Shown in pieces: positions 7,701 through 16,136 of a DNA stretch of 64,000 nucleotides; the first letter of the stretch is position 1; every line of letters begins with the position of its first letter. The position numbers were made by a program, and so were the translations under genes. Source of the stretch: Streptomyces coelicoflavus. Its GTDB lineage: Bacteria > Actinomycetota > Actinomycetes > Streptomycetales > Streptomycetaceae. The stretch is from assembly GCF_003112555.1 (NCBI RefSeq), contig NZ_BEWB01000019.1, positions 62,001-126,000 of the forward strand. Direction: 5' to 3'. The notes below the pieces were generated by a model that worked only from the letters and a program-made list of their open reading frames with translations, searched no databases and had not been told where the DNA came from.

Positions 7701-9777
7701 GGGCGTGCACGACCACGACGCGACGGTCGTCCTGACGGCGCTGCTGCCCCTGTACGAGCGGGCCGGGACCCTCGTCCACGAGCCGGCCGCCCGTGCCGCC
7801 GCCCAGCTCTTCTGGGCCCACGGCACCACACCGGAGGCCCGCGGCACGTGGACCCGGCGCGCCCGCTCCCTGGCCCGCGCCCGGGACACCTTCGGCCTCT
7901 CGGGTGCGATCGGCGACCTGGAGGAGGAACTGGCGGGGGCCGTCGCCGCGTGGCCGGGGACGGGCGGGGAGACCGGTGGGGACACCGCCCGCGAAACCGG
8001 TGCGGACACCGCCCGCGCCGCCGCCTCCTACCTCTTCCACGAACTGACCACCACCCCCGACGGCTTCGTCCTCGGCGCGGGCACGCGCACGCTCCTGGAG
8101 AAGTTCCGCCGCACGGTGGGCAATCCGGCCTACGACGAGGACCTGGCCGCGCTCGGCGACCTGGCCGCCCGCGGGCAGCTCGCCGAGGCGTGGATCACGT
8201 CGTACGCCGCCGCCACCGGCACCGACCTCACCCCCGGCGACCTGGCCGAGGCGGTCGCCGCCGAGCTCTGCCCCGACCTGACCCGCTACGACGGCGACAC
8301 CCCGCCGACGGCCACCGCGGAGGGCCTGCTGGGCACCCACCCGCGCGTCACGGGCGGCCGGCTGCCGCTGCGCCTGGACGAGTTCCTCGCCCGCACCGCG
8401 CGCTTCGCGGCCGAGGACGTCCCCGCGTTCCGCGCCTACCAGCGCCGCCGCACCGCCCTGGTGGGCGCCGAGCGCGAGCGCCTGCGCCTGGACGACCACC
8501 GCCCGCGCGTCATGTCCGCCTTCGTCCGCAACCGGCTCGTGGACGAGGTGTACCTCCCGCTCGTCGGGGACAGCCTGGCCAAGCAGCTCGGCACCACCGG
8601 CGACGGCAAGCGCACCGACACCGGCGGGCTCCTGCTGCTGCTCTCCCCGCCCGGCTACGGCAAGACCACCCTGGTCGAGTACGTCGCCGAGCGCCTCGGC
8701 CTGATGCTGGTGAAGATCAGCGGCCCCGCGCTCGGCCACTCCGTCACCTCGCTCGACCCGGCCGACGCGCCCAACGCCACCGCGCGCCAGGAGATCGAGA
8801 AGATCAACTTCGCGCTGGCGTCCGCGAACAACACGCTGCTCTACCTGGACGACATCCAGCACACGTCGCCCGAGCTGCTCCAGAGGTTCATCCCGCTGTG
8901 CGACGCCACCCGCCGCGTGGACGGCGTGCGGGACGGCCGCCCCCGCACCTACGACCTGCGCGGCAAGCGCTTCGCCGTCTGCATGGCAGGCAACCCCTAC
9001 ACCGAGTCCGGCGCCCGCTTCCAGGTCCCCGACATGCTCGCCAACCGGGCCGACGTCTGGAACCTGGGCGACGTCCTGACCGGCAAGGAGGAGGCCTTCG
9101 CGCTGAGCTTCCTGGAGAACGCGCTCACCGCGAACCCGGTCCTCGCCCCGCTCGCCGGCCGCGACCGGGCCGACCTGGAGCTGCTCGTCCGCCTCGCCGC
9201 CGGGGACCCCACCGCCCGCGCCGACCGGCTCACCCACGCCTACCCGCCGGCCGAGCTGGAGCGCGTCCTGTCCGTCCTGCGCCACCTGGTGGCCGCCCGC
9301 GAGACGGTCCTGGCCGTCAACACCGCCTACATCGCCTCCGCCGCCCAGTCGGACGACGCCCGGACGGAGCCCGCGTTCCGGCTCCAGGGCTCCTACCGCA
9401 ACATGAACAAGATCGCCCAGCGCATCCGCCCCGCCATGAACGACGCCGAGCGCGCCGCCGTCCTCGACGACCACTACACGGCGGAGGCGCAGACCCTCAC
9501 CCACGGGGCGGAGGCCAACCTCCTCAAGCTCGCCGAGCTGCGCGGCACGCTCACCCCGGAGGAGGCCGCCCGCTGGGCCGAGGTGCGCACCGCCCACGTC
9601 CGCGCCCGCACCCTCGGCGGCCCCGACGACGACCCCGTGGTGCGTGCCGTCGCCGCCCTGGGCCTCCTCGCGGACCGGGTCGCCGCCGTCGAGTCCGCCA
9701 TCACCCGCGCCGCCGACCCCCGCCACCTCCTGGCCAACCCGCACGCCCGGCACGCCGCCGACGCAACGGAGCGGTGA
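4759..9777 (+). CDS. Giant AAA+ ATPase of the 'DNA repair ATPase' family
   Basis: This 1672-aa protein starts at ATG 4759, behind GGAAGGG. The Thr/Ala-rich first 35 residues are low complexity. About residues 60-420 are beta-rich, a central ~430-900 region has long Ala/Glu/Arg helices (probable coiled coil), and an AAA+ module lies near the C-terminus: Walker A GYGKTT at residues 1299-1304 and Walker B LLYLDD ending at D1364-D1365. The sensor region includes CMAGNPYTESGARFQVPDM, reminiscent of MoxR/RavA-like ATPases. Public annotation calls this family DNA repair ATPase, but I know of no direct proof of that role. The flotillin gene upstream suggests a membrane-linked function. Streptomyces homologues are similarly long, so this is not a fusion artefact. 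Confidence 0.85.
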   Translation: MATAPETATTDTTGATDATGGSEATATTATTATTRVDAGAYEVLRDRLAAQSADLAHRAGLLNTRRIEEFGSARLELASTERLRTEHPVVPRDVAVVGDALLLGSTGRPGHRDRTTVADVFTLYDRDLNPLPESAVPGLLDDPAFVREFADLHRYYRQARLLRLRPVDGRLLAVFRTGEKADDIRVLRWELTEDGRAAFLDARGERDDVFPAPYDFEWTEATREDHVLGRHPHVSVRGAFHVSAVGGALTVKLEDDTETAEGIHSEPVDEPLQSLADADIAHARVGALILLRVRPYKEDTDRHLVFNTLTKSVVRLDGIGLACRRLPDDQGIVFPGGYCLATGAHKAYELDADSLEFEREVRSPNGEDVLYAFHARGASRRLLLSYNTIRKEVANPLPCRGWALAEDGTFTVLRADGDEPAQVHPVQLWHSPYVSDTHAAAAPAGSGPLARVGNADLVRGISACLSVAGAVGEGITTAEGYRALAASCVRAADGHHWLDEEELGDLAGALAAVRETAEQVLAEFETVRDLTRRAADARDEAAERIAAVVRRLRGEAPKEAAAWVRGLTELRHAHGHLLNVKEMRYADVPGIDALAAEAEASLAELGRRAVAFLAREDAFDAQRADVEALVADAEAVATVAEAGPVAARLDELADGLRTVTDVVAELDMGDATVRTALLERVAGVLGGVNRARATLDARRRALADREGRAEFTAETALLGQAVTAALAAADTPEHCDDQLARLLARLEDLESRFAEFDGFLTELADKRTEIYDALAARKQSLSDTRARRAEQLAASAARILETITRRCATLADADAVSTYFASDPMPAKVRRTADELRALGDSVRAEELDGRLKSARQEAARALRDRTDLYADDGRTLRLGAHRFAVNTQPLDLTLVPDGDGLAFALTGTDYRSPVTDPDFAATRAHWDRTLPSESPGVYRAEHLAARLLREHGASALAEADDLPALVREAAREAYDEGYERGVHDHDATVVLTALLPLYERAGTLVHEPAARAAAQLFWAHGTTPEARGTWTRRARSLARARDTFGLSGAIGDLEEELAGAVAAWPGTGGETGGDTARETGADTARAAASYLFHELTTTPDGFVLGAGTRTLLEKFRRTVGNPAYDEDLAALGDLAARGQLAEAWITSYAAATGTDLTPGDLAEAVAAELCPDLTRYDGDTPPTATAEGLLGTHPRVTGGRLPLRLDEFLARTARFAAEDVPAFRAYQRRRTALVGAERERLRLDDHRPRVMSAFVRNRLVDEVYLPLVGDSLAKQLGTTGDGKRTDTGGLLLLLSPPGYGKTTLVEYVAERLGLMLVKISGPALGHSVTSLDPADAPNATARQEIEKINFALASANNTLLYLDDIQHTSPELLQRFIPLCDATRRVDGVRDGRPRTYDLRGKRFAVCMAGNPYTESGARFQVPDMLANRADVWNLGDVLTGKEEAFALSFLENALTANPVLAPLAGRDRADLELLVRLAAGDPTARADRLTHAYPPAELERVLSVLRHLVAARETVLAVNTAYIASAAQSDDARTEPAFRLQGSYRNMNKIAQRIRPAMNDAERAAVLDDHYTAEAQTLTHGAEANLLKLAELRGTLTPEEAARWAEVRTAHVRARTLGGPDDDPVVRAVAALGLLADRVAAVESAITRAADPRHLLANPHARHAADATER

Positions 9778-9790
9778 GGCGCCGGGGGCC

Positions 9791-11827
9791 TCACAGCTCC
9801 CCGGTGTCCGGCACGTCGAAGGCGTCCATCAGGTCCGCCGCGTCCGGTGCCGACCCCGCGTCGAGCCGCTGCTCGGACCAGATGGTCTTGTCGTGGCGGC
9901 TGTGCCGGACACCCCAGTGCGTGCTGAGCCGCATCACGATGAACAGCCCGCGGCCGCCCTCGTCGCTCTCCCGCGCGCGGCGCAGGTGGGGGCTGGCGCT
10001 GCTGGCGTCCGTGACCTCGGTCAGCAGCCGTCCCCGGTCGCGGATGAGCCGCAGCCGCACCGGGCCCTTGCCGTAGCGGATGGCGTTGGTGACGAGTTCG
10101 CTGACGACGAGTCCGGTGGTGTACGCCGCGTCGTCGAGGTCCCAGGCGGCGAGCTGCCGGTCGACGAGCCGCCGCGCGGTGCCCACCACGGACGCGTCGG
10201 CGGGCAGCGTCCAGTCCGCGACGTGCTCCGGGGGCAGGGCGCGGGTGCGCGCGAGCAGCAGGACGGCATCGTCGTGGCGGGAGGGCGCCATGTGGTAGAC
10301 GGCGGTGTCGCACAGCTCCTGGAGCGGCCGCGTGGTGGAGGCCAGGATGTGCTCGAGACGTCGCCGGGCGGCGTCCCCCTCCTCGCCGTTGCCCCGGGTG
10401 AGGCCGTTGGTGTGGAGGGCCAGCAGGGTGCCCGGCGCCAGTTCGAGCACCGCCGGGGTGAAGACGTGGCCGCCGCCGGTCCCGAGGGGCGGCCCCTGCG
10501 GGACCTCCACGGCGCGGGGGGCGCCGTCGGGGTCGATGACGACGGGTGCGGGGTGCCCCGCGCGGACCATGGTGCAGTGCCGGGAGACGGGGTGGGCGGC
10601 TGCTCACCGGGGAGTGTGTACGAGGTCGAGTTAGCTCGATCGTGTGATGGTCCGGGTGCCGGCTTGCGTTGCTCTGGGCTGATCGGGTTACCGTGATCGT
10701 GCGATCTGGATCGCCGGGAACGGAGCCAGCGTGCGGAGCCCCCTCTCCTCCGGAGAGAAGGTTTGGGGCCTCTCCGTCGCCCTCTGTCCGTACCCACTTG
10801 GCCAGGTCGTGAGGGAGCTGGCCTCCCTGGATCGGATCACGCACGCGATGCGTGTCGCCGCCCAGGGGTTGAGTACGCCGGGGACCAGTGCACTCAAGAC
10901 CGTTTGGAGTGTGCGGCTGAGCAGGCTCACTTCTGCTCGGTCTCCAGGAACGGTTGTAGACGGTGACCGCATCACCGGAGCGTTGGACTGGGCTCGGGTC
11001 AGCAGCCCGAGCACGGTGTTCCGGGCCGTCAACGGGACGACGATCATGGCGTGCACGCCCGCCCTGACCAGCGGTGCGAAGCCCTCCGGGTCGGTGGACA
11101 GCCACGGGTCGTCGGAGGAGACCCGGACCAGACGGGCCCGCAGGTCGTTGAGGACCTGCGTGTACGGCGTGGGGAAGGGCATCGGGCGGCTGTCGCCCTC
11201 CCGTCGGCTCACCTCCGTGGTCGGCGGGGCGAAGGACACCCGGCGCAGCGGAACCTCCGTCGGCGGGGGACCGGCCGGGCGTTCGGCGGCGGCGACACCG
11301 TCGTCCAGCAGGTCGACGGTGGCCGCGTCGGCGAAGGCCGGCACCAGGGCCCGTACCAGCTCGCCGGCCGTCGTCCGCGCGTCCAGTGTGGAGCCGACGG
11401 CCGCGTGCACCTCGCTGAGTACGGCGAGCCGGTCCGCGGCGGCCTGCCGCTCGGTCACGTCCTCGGCCACGCCCACGAGGCCGGGTCTGCCGTCGCCGAG
11501 GTCGTGCAGCGGGAAGAGGGACACCTCCACGGCGAGCGTGCGGTGCGGGTCGGACGGGGACCTGCCGCGGACCAGGCGGCCCCGCAACGGCTCGCCGGTC
11601 GCCAGTACCTCGTCGATCAGGCGCTGGAGTTCGCCCGCCTCGAAGCCGGGGGCGAGCTCCTCGACGCGCCGGCCGACGACGTCCTCGGCGGACAGCCCCC
11701 GGACTCCCCGCCCGGCCGGGTTGTAGCGGGCGATCCGCTGCTCGGAGTCGAAGACGAACAGCCCCTGGGGCGAGTTGGCGAACAGCGCGTTGAGCACCGC
11801 GGTGTCGCCGATGGGATCGCCGGTCAC
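9791..11827 (-). pseudogene. Broken PAS-GAF-PP2C(SpoIIE)-HATPase regulatory phosphatase
   Basis: Two halves of one gene are visible. The 5' half (GTG 11827 down to about 10985) encodes a PAS domain (LFANSPQGLFVFDSEQRIAR) and a GAF domain ending at TARNTVLGLLTRAQSN. The 3' half (about 10590 to 9791) encodes the end of a SpoIIE/PP2C phosphatase (CTMVRAGHPAPVVID, SRHDDAVLLLARTR) and an anti-sigma-type HATPase (SELVTNAIRYGKGPVRLR, ESDEGGRGLFIV). The ~400 bp between them match neither domain, the 5' frame runs on to a stop at 10688, and a TGA precedes the 3' frame, so the PP2C core with its metal ligands is gone. Intact relatives are anti-sigma-antagonist phosphatases. ATG 10570 could still express the 259-aa kinase-like piece alone, but no ribosome site is evident. 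Confidence 0.75.
10590..10985. other. Unassigned ~400-bp segment replacing the PP2C core
   Basis: The segment carries no frame resembling PP2C or any family I recognise and looks like intergenic DNA. It contains similar words CGATCGTGTGATG (near 10637) and CGTGATCGTGCGATC (near 10690). It may be the scar of a recombination or a lost element. No transposase is readable. Confidence 0.4.
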
Positions 11828-11977
11828 CACTCGCTCCCTTCGCGGCCCGGTCTTCCCCCTCACCTTCTCGCATCGGCTCCGCGCGGCAACTCGGCCGACG
11901 GGTGTGCTTGAGTCTGGGGCGGAGGGCAGAGAGCGCCCGGACGACCGCGGAGAGCGCGTGAAGGGAGGGTGCGCGTC

Positions 11978-12745
11978 GTGCACGTGCTGATCCTCGGCGG
12001 GACCACGGAGGCCCGCCGTCTCGCCGAACTGCTGGCGGCCGGACCGCTTCCGGTACCGCGTGTGACGACCTCCCTGGCGGGGCGGGTCTCCGCCCCCAGG
12101 ACACCGCCCGGTGAGGTGCGCGTCGGCGGCTTCGGCGGCGCCGGAGGACTCGCCGCCTGGCTCCGCGAGCACACGGTGGACCTCCTCGTCGACGCCACGC
12201 ACCCCTTCGCCGGCACCATCACCGGCAACGCGGCCCACGCCGCCGCCACCGCCGGGGTCCCCCTCCTCGTGGTGCGCCGCCCCGGCTGGCGGCGGGCCGA
12301 GGGGGACCTCTGGCACGACGCCGGTTCGCTGGCGGAAGCCGCCGCGCTGCTGCCCGCCCTGGCCGCCCGGCGGGTCTTCCTGACCACCGGCCGCATGGGC
12401 CTGGCCGCCTTCGCCCCGCTGACCGACCCGTGGTTCCTGGTCCGGTCCGTCGACGCGCCCGGGGAACCGGCCCCGCCCCGCATGGAGGTGCTGCTGGACC
12501 GCGGCCCCTTCACCCTCGCCGGGGAGCGCGAACTGCTGCGCCGGCACCGCATCGACGTCCTGGTCACCAAGGACAGCGGGGGAGCGGCCACCGCTCCGAA
12601 ACTGACGGCCGCACGGGAGGCGGGGCTGCCCGTGATCGTGGTGCGCAGGCCGCCGGTGCCCGGGGGAGTGCCGGTCGTGACCGAGCCCGAAGCGGCGGCG
12701 CGGTGGGTCACGGAGACACCGGCGGGGGGCCGGCCGCACCGCTAG
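11978..12745 (+). CDS. cobK: Precorrin-6A reductase (CobK/CbiJ)
   Basis: This 255-aa enzyme reduces precorrin-6A to dihydro-precorrin-6 in adenosylcobalamin synthesis, using NADPH. HVLILGGTTEARRLAELL is the family's N-terminal signature; DATHPFAGTITGNAAHAA and TKDSGGAATAPKLTAARE are the other conserved CobK blocks. GTG 11978 is chosen because GGGAGGG (11963-11969) lies 8 nt upstream; the earlier in-frame GTG at 11969 would overlap it. It converges on cobH across the tandem-repeat region, so two corrin-ring genes sit tail to tail outside a full cob operon. Confidence 0.9.
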   Translation: MHVLILGGTTEARRLAELLAAGPLPVPRVTTSLAGRVSAPRTPPGEVRVGGFGGAGGLAAWLREHTVDLLVDATHPFAGTITGNAAHAAATAGVPLLVVRRPGWRRAEGDLWHDAGSLAEAAALLPALAARRVFLTTGRMGLAAFAPLTDPWFLVRSVDAPGEPAPPRMEVLLDRGPFTLAGERELLRRHRIDVLVTKDSGGAATAPKLTAAREAGLPVIVVRRPPVPGGVPVVTEPEAAARWVTETPAGGRPHR

Positions 12746-12762
12746 ACCACGCCTGGTCGCAG

Positions 12763-13118
12763 GGTCCGGCCGCTCGGACCTGGGCGCAGGACCCGGCCGC
12801 TCACGTCCGAGCCGCGGTGCCGCTTCTCGCGTCCGAGCCGCGGTGCCGCTTCTCGCGTCCGAGCCGCGGTGCCGCTTCTCGCGTCCGAGCGCATGATCCG
12901 GCCGCTGACCGTCCCAGCCGCGGTGCCGCCGCTCACGTCCCTGCCGCGGTGCCGCCGCTCACGTCCAGGCGCACGGTCCGGCCGCTCACGTAAGGACGGC
13001 GGTCCCGCCGCTCACGTCCAGGCGCACGGTCCGGCCGCTCACGTACGGACCGCGGTCCCGCCGCTCACGTCCAGGCGCACGGTCCGGCCGCTCACGTACG
13101 GACCGCGGTCCCGCCCCC
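12763..13118. repeat. Degenerate 26-27-bp tandem repeat array between convergent cobalamin genes
   Basis: About 13 consecutive units of 26-27 bp share the core CGGCCGCTCACGT or CCGCTTCTCGCGTCC. Three near-identical copies of GGTGCCGCTTCTCGCGTCC begin at 12816, 12842 and 12868. Alternating GGTCCGGCCGCTCACGTAC and GGTCCCGCCGCTCACGTCC units run from 12975 to 13106. The last unit decays directly into the cobH stop codon. There are no spacers, so it is not CRISPR. It fills the whole intergenic gap and may act as a bidirectional transcription barrier. Confidence 0.85.
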
Positions 13119-13775
13119 TCACTCCTCCTCGCTGGCGAGGGCGTTGATCGCGGCGGCGGCCATGGCGCTGCCCCCGCGACGTCCCCGCACGACGAGGTGC
13201 TCCACGCCCGAGGGGTGGGCGGCCAGCGCGTCCTTGGACTCGGCGGCACCGACGAAGCCGACGGGGACACCGATGACGGCGGCCGGGCGGGGCGCCCCCG
13301 CGTCGATCATCTCCAGGAGCCGGAAGAGCGCGGTGGGCGCGTTGCCGACGGCGACGACGGCGCCCTCCAGCCGGTCGCGCCACAGCTCCAGCGCGGCGGC
13401 GCTGCGCGTGGTGCCGAGCCTGGCCGCCAGCTCGGGGACGGCCGGGTCGGACAGGGTGCACAGCACGTCGTTGTCCGCGGGCAGCCGCTTGCGCGTCACG
13501 CCGCTGGCCACCATCCGCACGTCGCACAGGACGGGCGCACCGGCCCGCAGGGCCTCGCGGGCGCGGGAGACGACGCCGGGCGTCCAGGACAGGTCCCGGA
13601 CGAGGTCGACCATCCCGCAGGCGTGGATCATCCGGACCGCGACCCGGCCGACGTCCGCGGGCAGCCCGGAGAGGTCGGCCTCCGCGCGGATGGTCGCGAA
13701 GGACTGGCGGTAGATGGCCGCGCCGTCCTTCTCGTAGTCGTACTCGTACTCGTTCTGTGAGTCGTACGGGGTCAC
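13119..13775 (-). CDS. cobH: Precorrin-8X methylmutase (CobH/CbiC)
   Basis: This 218-aa enzyme moves a methyl group from C-11 to C-12 of precorrin-8X, giving hydrogenobyrinate. Diagnostic blocks are AIYRQSFATIRAEADL, RMIHACGMVD (with the catalytic-region His), DVRMVASGV, GNAPTALFRLLE and the C-terminal GVPVGFVGAAESKD. GTG 13775 is the start; a short acidic/Tyr-rich extension (DSQNEYEYDYEKD) precedes the domain. It is tail to tail with cobK and divergent from the copper-binding gene at 13928. Confidence 0.92.
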   Translation of the reverse strand: MTPYDSQNEYEYDYEKDGAAIYRQSFATIRAEADLSGLPADVGRVAVRMIHACGMVDLVRDLSWTPGVVSRAREALRAGAPVLCDVRMVASGVTRKRLPADNDVLCTLSDPAVPELAARLGTTRSAAALELWRDRLEGAVVAVGNAPTALFRLLEMIDAGAPRPAAVIGVPVGFVGAAESKDALAAHPSGVEHLVVRGRRGGSAMAAAAINALASEEE

Positions 13776-13927
13776 GGTGCTCTTCTCGCTGCTCTCGGTC
13801 GGCTGACGGCCACGGCGGGGAGCTTACCGACAGGGCGCCGGCGGCGGTTTGTGGTGTGCCGCACGGTGAAACCCGGCAGACACCGACGACGTACGAAGCA
13901 CGGGGAAGAGAAAGGGGAACGGTCACC

Positions 13928-14338
13928 ATGACGACCACCGTGAGCGACCTGCTCCGTACCTACCCGGCCGACCTGGGCGGCGTGGACCGGGATGCCATGG
14001 CCCGGTGCATCGAGGAGTGCCTCAGGTGCGCCCAGGCGTGCACCGCGTGCGCCGACGCCTGCCTGTCGGAGCCCACGGTCGCCGATCTGACCAAGTGCAT
14101 CCGCACCGACATGGACTGCGCCGACGTCTGCACCGCCACGGCCGCGGTCCTGTCCCGGCACACGGGCTACGACGCCAACGTCACCCGGGCCGTGCTCCAG
14201 GCCTGCGCGGCCGTCTGCGCGGCGTGCGGCGACGAGTGCGCCCGGCACGCCGACATGCACGAGCACTGCCGGGTCTGCGCCGAGGCGTGCCGCAGCTGCG
14301 AGCAGGCGTGCGGCGAACTGCTCGCCGGCCTGGGCTGA
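13928..14338 (+). CDS. Four-helix-bundle copper-storage (Csp/DUF326-like) protein
   Basis: This 136-aa protein has 18 Cys and several His arranged along predicted helices (ECLRCAQACTACADAC, DMDCADVC, CAAVCAACGDECARHAD, CRVCAEACRSCEQAC), the pattern of cytosolic Csp copper-storage proteins that bind Cu(I) inside a four-helix bundle. There is no signal peptide, so it is cytosolic. AAAGGGGA upstream supports ATG 13928. A CsoR-type operator 0.5 kb away at 14856 supports a copper context. Confidence 0.85.
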   Translation: MTTTVSDLLRTYPADLGGVDRDAMARCIEECLRCAQACTACADACLSEPTVADLTKCIRTDMDCADVCTATAAVLSRHTGYDANVTRAVLQACAAVCAACGDECARHADMHEHCRVCAEACRSCEQACGELLAGLG

Positions 14339-14368
14339 GACCGGCGGGCAGCAGCGTGTCGCGGTCGC

Positions 14369-14845
14369 TCAGTGGTAGGCGTGGACGACGGCGTGGCCCT
14401 TGCCGCGGCCGATCATCCACTTGTTGACCGGCGTGGTGATCACGAACGCGACGGCGAAGCCGCCGAGCAGGGCGTACCAGAACAGCCCGTCGGACAGGTG
14501 CGCGTCCATCGCGCCGGGGACGAGGGCGATGATGCCGTTGTCGATCAGCTCCATCACGGCGATGGAGACGGTGTCGGCGGCCAGTGCCACCCTGACCGCG
14601 GCCTTCATGGACACCCCGGCGCGCACGACCGCGAAGAGGGTGAAGGAGTAGCCGAAGACGAAGGCCAGGGCGATGGCCAGCACCATGGTCGGCGCGTTGC
14701 CCCACATCAGTGCGGTGCCGATGACCATGCCGAGGATCTCGCCGATGGCGCACCCGGTGAGGCAGTGCAGCGTCGCCCGCATCGCGGTCGTCCAGGTGGC
14801 GCCGTGTCCGTGCGCGGTTCCGGAGTGGTGCGTGCTGTGGTCCAT
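14369..14845 (-). CDS. DUF4396 membrane protein, probably copper-responsive
   Basis: This 158-aa protein has a His-rich N-terminus (MDHSTHHSGTAHGHG, a likely metal-binding tail) and four hydrophobic segments (about residues 30-50, 52-75, 85-105 and 122-142). The block LHCLTGCAIGEILGMVIG and the NPTM-like segment fit DUF4396, a family of unknown function often found with copper proteins. A perfect CsoR-like palindrome lies 10 nt upstream of ATG 14845, overlapping a TATACT -10 placed 7 nt before the ATG, so the transcript is probably leaderless and derepressed by Cu(I). It lies downstream of the antiporter gene on the same strand. Confidence 0.8.
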   Translation of the reverse strand: MDHSTHHSGTAHGHGATWTTAMRATLHCLTGCAIGEILGMVIGTALMWGNAPTMVLAIALAFVFGYSFTLFAVVRAGVSMKAAVRVALAADTVSIAVMELIDNGIIALVPGAMDAHLSDGLFWYALLGGFAVAFVITTPVNKWMIGRGKGHAVVHAYH

Positions 14846-14855
14846 GAGCCGGAGT

Positions 14856-14872
14856 ATACCCCCAGGGGGTAT
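14856..14872 (-). promoter_or_regulatory. CsoR-type copper operator overlapping a leaderless promoter
   Basis: ATACCCCCAGGGGGTAT is a perfect 17-bp palindrome with one central base, matching the published CsoR-type operator pattern (ATACCC...GGGTAT) of Streptomyces copper genes. On the minus strand TATACT overlaps its right end and ATG 14845 follows within about 7 nt. No csoR gene is in the window. Confidence 0.8.
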
Positions 14873-14897
14873 CAGTCGGAAGGGGTCTGGCGCGACG

Positions 14898-16136
14898 TCA
14901 CCACGCTTCCGAGTCCGCGGCCCCGCCGGCCCCGGCGGCCCCGCCGGCTCCTTCCGTCGCCGGGGCCGACGGGGCCGACGCCCGTACCCGCGCGGCGAGC
15001 AGCGGGAAGACGAGCACGGAGACCATCGCGGCGCCGACCAGTGACGCCGCCAGGCCCGCGTCGACGAGCTTCTGGTCGATCCCGATGGTCGTGATGGCGA
15101 CGACCAGCGGCAGGCACGTCGAGGTGAACAGCGCGAGCGCCACCCGGTCCCCGCGGCCGAGGTCCCGGGGCGCGAGGAGGTACACGGGGAGGCCGTGCAC
15201 CAGCAGGAAGAGCAGCAGGAACCCCGGCACCAGCAGCAGGGCGACCGGGTCGTGCAGCAGCGCGTCCAGATCGAACTCGATGCCGGTGACCACGTAGAAG
15301 AGGGGCACGAGGAAGCCGAAGCCCATGGCCTCCACCTTCCCGAGCACCTCCCCGCTGCTCGCGGGCGCGGCCCGGTGCAGGACGAGCCGGGCCAGGACAC
15401 CGGCGGCGAACGCGCCCAGCAGCACGTCGAGGCCGAAGACCTCGGCGAGGCCCAGCATGCAGGCGAGCAGCAGCATCACGAACCGGACCGCGAACTGGCC
15501 GCTGCCGTGCAGGGTCAGCTCGGTCAGCCGGGCGAACCAGGGCGGCCTCGGGCGCAGCGCCCAGAACACCGCGGCGGCCGTGATCGCCCCGAACGCCGCC
15601 AGCAGCGCCGCCGACTCGGCCGGCCGGCGTCCGCTGAGCAGCAGTGCCACGGCGATCACGGGCCCGAACTCGCCGACCGCGCCGAACGCCGAGATCACCG
15701 TGCCGAACCGGCCGCGCAGCTCTCCGCGGTCCCGCAGCATCGGCAGTACGGTGCCGAGCGTGGTGCTGGTGAGCGCGGTACCGACGACGAACGCCTCGAA
15801 CACGTCCCCGCCGCTGACGAGCAGTGCCACCGCGATGCCCGCGACGAGGGCGATCGGCCAGGACCACAGGGCGCGGCGCAGGGTGTCGCCGCGGGCGGCG
15901 GCGAAGTCGATCTCGTAGCCGGCCAGGAAGATCAGCATGGACAGACCGAGGTCGGCCAGCGTGTCGACGACGTCACCGGGACGGGCCCAGCCGAGCACGT
16001 CGGGACCCAGCAGGATGCCGAGGACGATCTCGAAGACGACCAGGGGGATGCGGAGCCGGCGCCCGGTGGCGTGGACGAGCAGCGGCGCCAGGACCGCGGC
16101 GGCCATGATCAGGACGAGGGTTCCCGGGTGACTCAC
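14898..16136 (-). CDS. Cation:proton antiporter (CPA2/Kef type)
   Basis: This 412-aa protein has about 12 hydrophobic segments and family motifs such as PLVVFEIVLGILLGPDVLGW, LIFLAGYEIDF, the antiporter core GTALTSTTLGTVLPMLRD and the paired helix VPLFYVVTGIEFD. There is no C-terminal TrkA domain; the end is a short Ala/Gly-rich tail. It probably exchanges Na+ or K+ for H+ at the cytoplasmic membrane. GTG 16136 (VSHPGTLVLIM) is chosen because it puts the first membrane helix at the N-terminus; longer in-frame starts add Arg/Pro-rich sequence unlike the family. It is followed 52 bp later by the CsoR-operator gene. Confidence 0.85.
   Translation of the reverse strand: MSHPGTLVLIMAAAVLAPLLVHATGRRLRIPLVVFEIVLGILLGPDVLGWARPGDVVDTLADLGLSMLIFLAGYEIDFAAARGDTLRRALWSWPIALVAGIAVALLVSGGDVFEAFVVGTALTSTTLGTVLPMLRDRGELRGRFGTVISAFGAVGEFGPVIAVALLLSGRRPAESAALLAAFGAITAAAVFWALRPRPPWFARLTELTLHGSGQFAVRFVMLLLACMLGLAEVFGLDVLLGAFAAGVLARLVLHRAAPASSGEVLGKVEAMGFGFLVPLFYVVTGIEFDLDALLHDPVALLLVPGFLLLFLLVHGLPVYLLAPRDLGRGDRVALALFTSTCLPLVVAITTIGIDQKLVDAGLAASLVGAAMVSVLVFPLLAARVRASAPSAPATEGAGGAAGAGGAADSEAW

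Noticed and set aside
5409..10076. 1555-codon plus-strand frame overlapping the ATPase gene
   Set aside because: The Arg/Pro/Gly-saturated translation without domains is a frame-shifted shadow of the real gene.
12763..13118. Possible CRISPR array
   Set aside because: The units are contiguous 26-27-bp repeats with gradual divergence and no unique spacers, and there are no cas genes.
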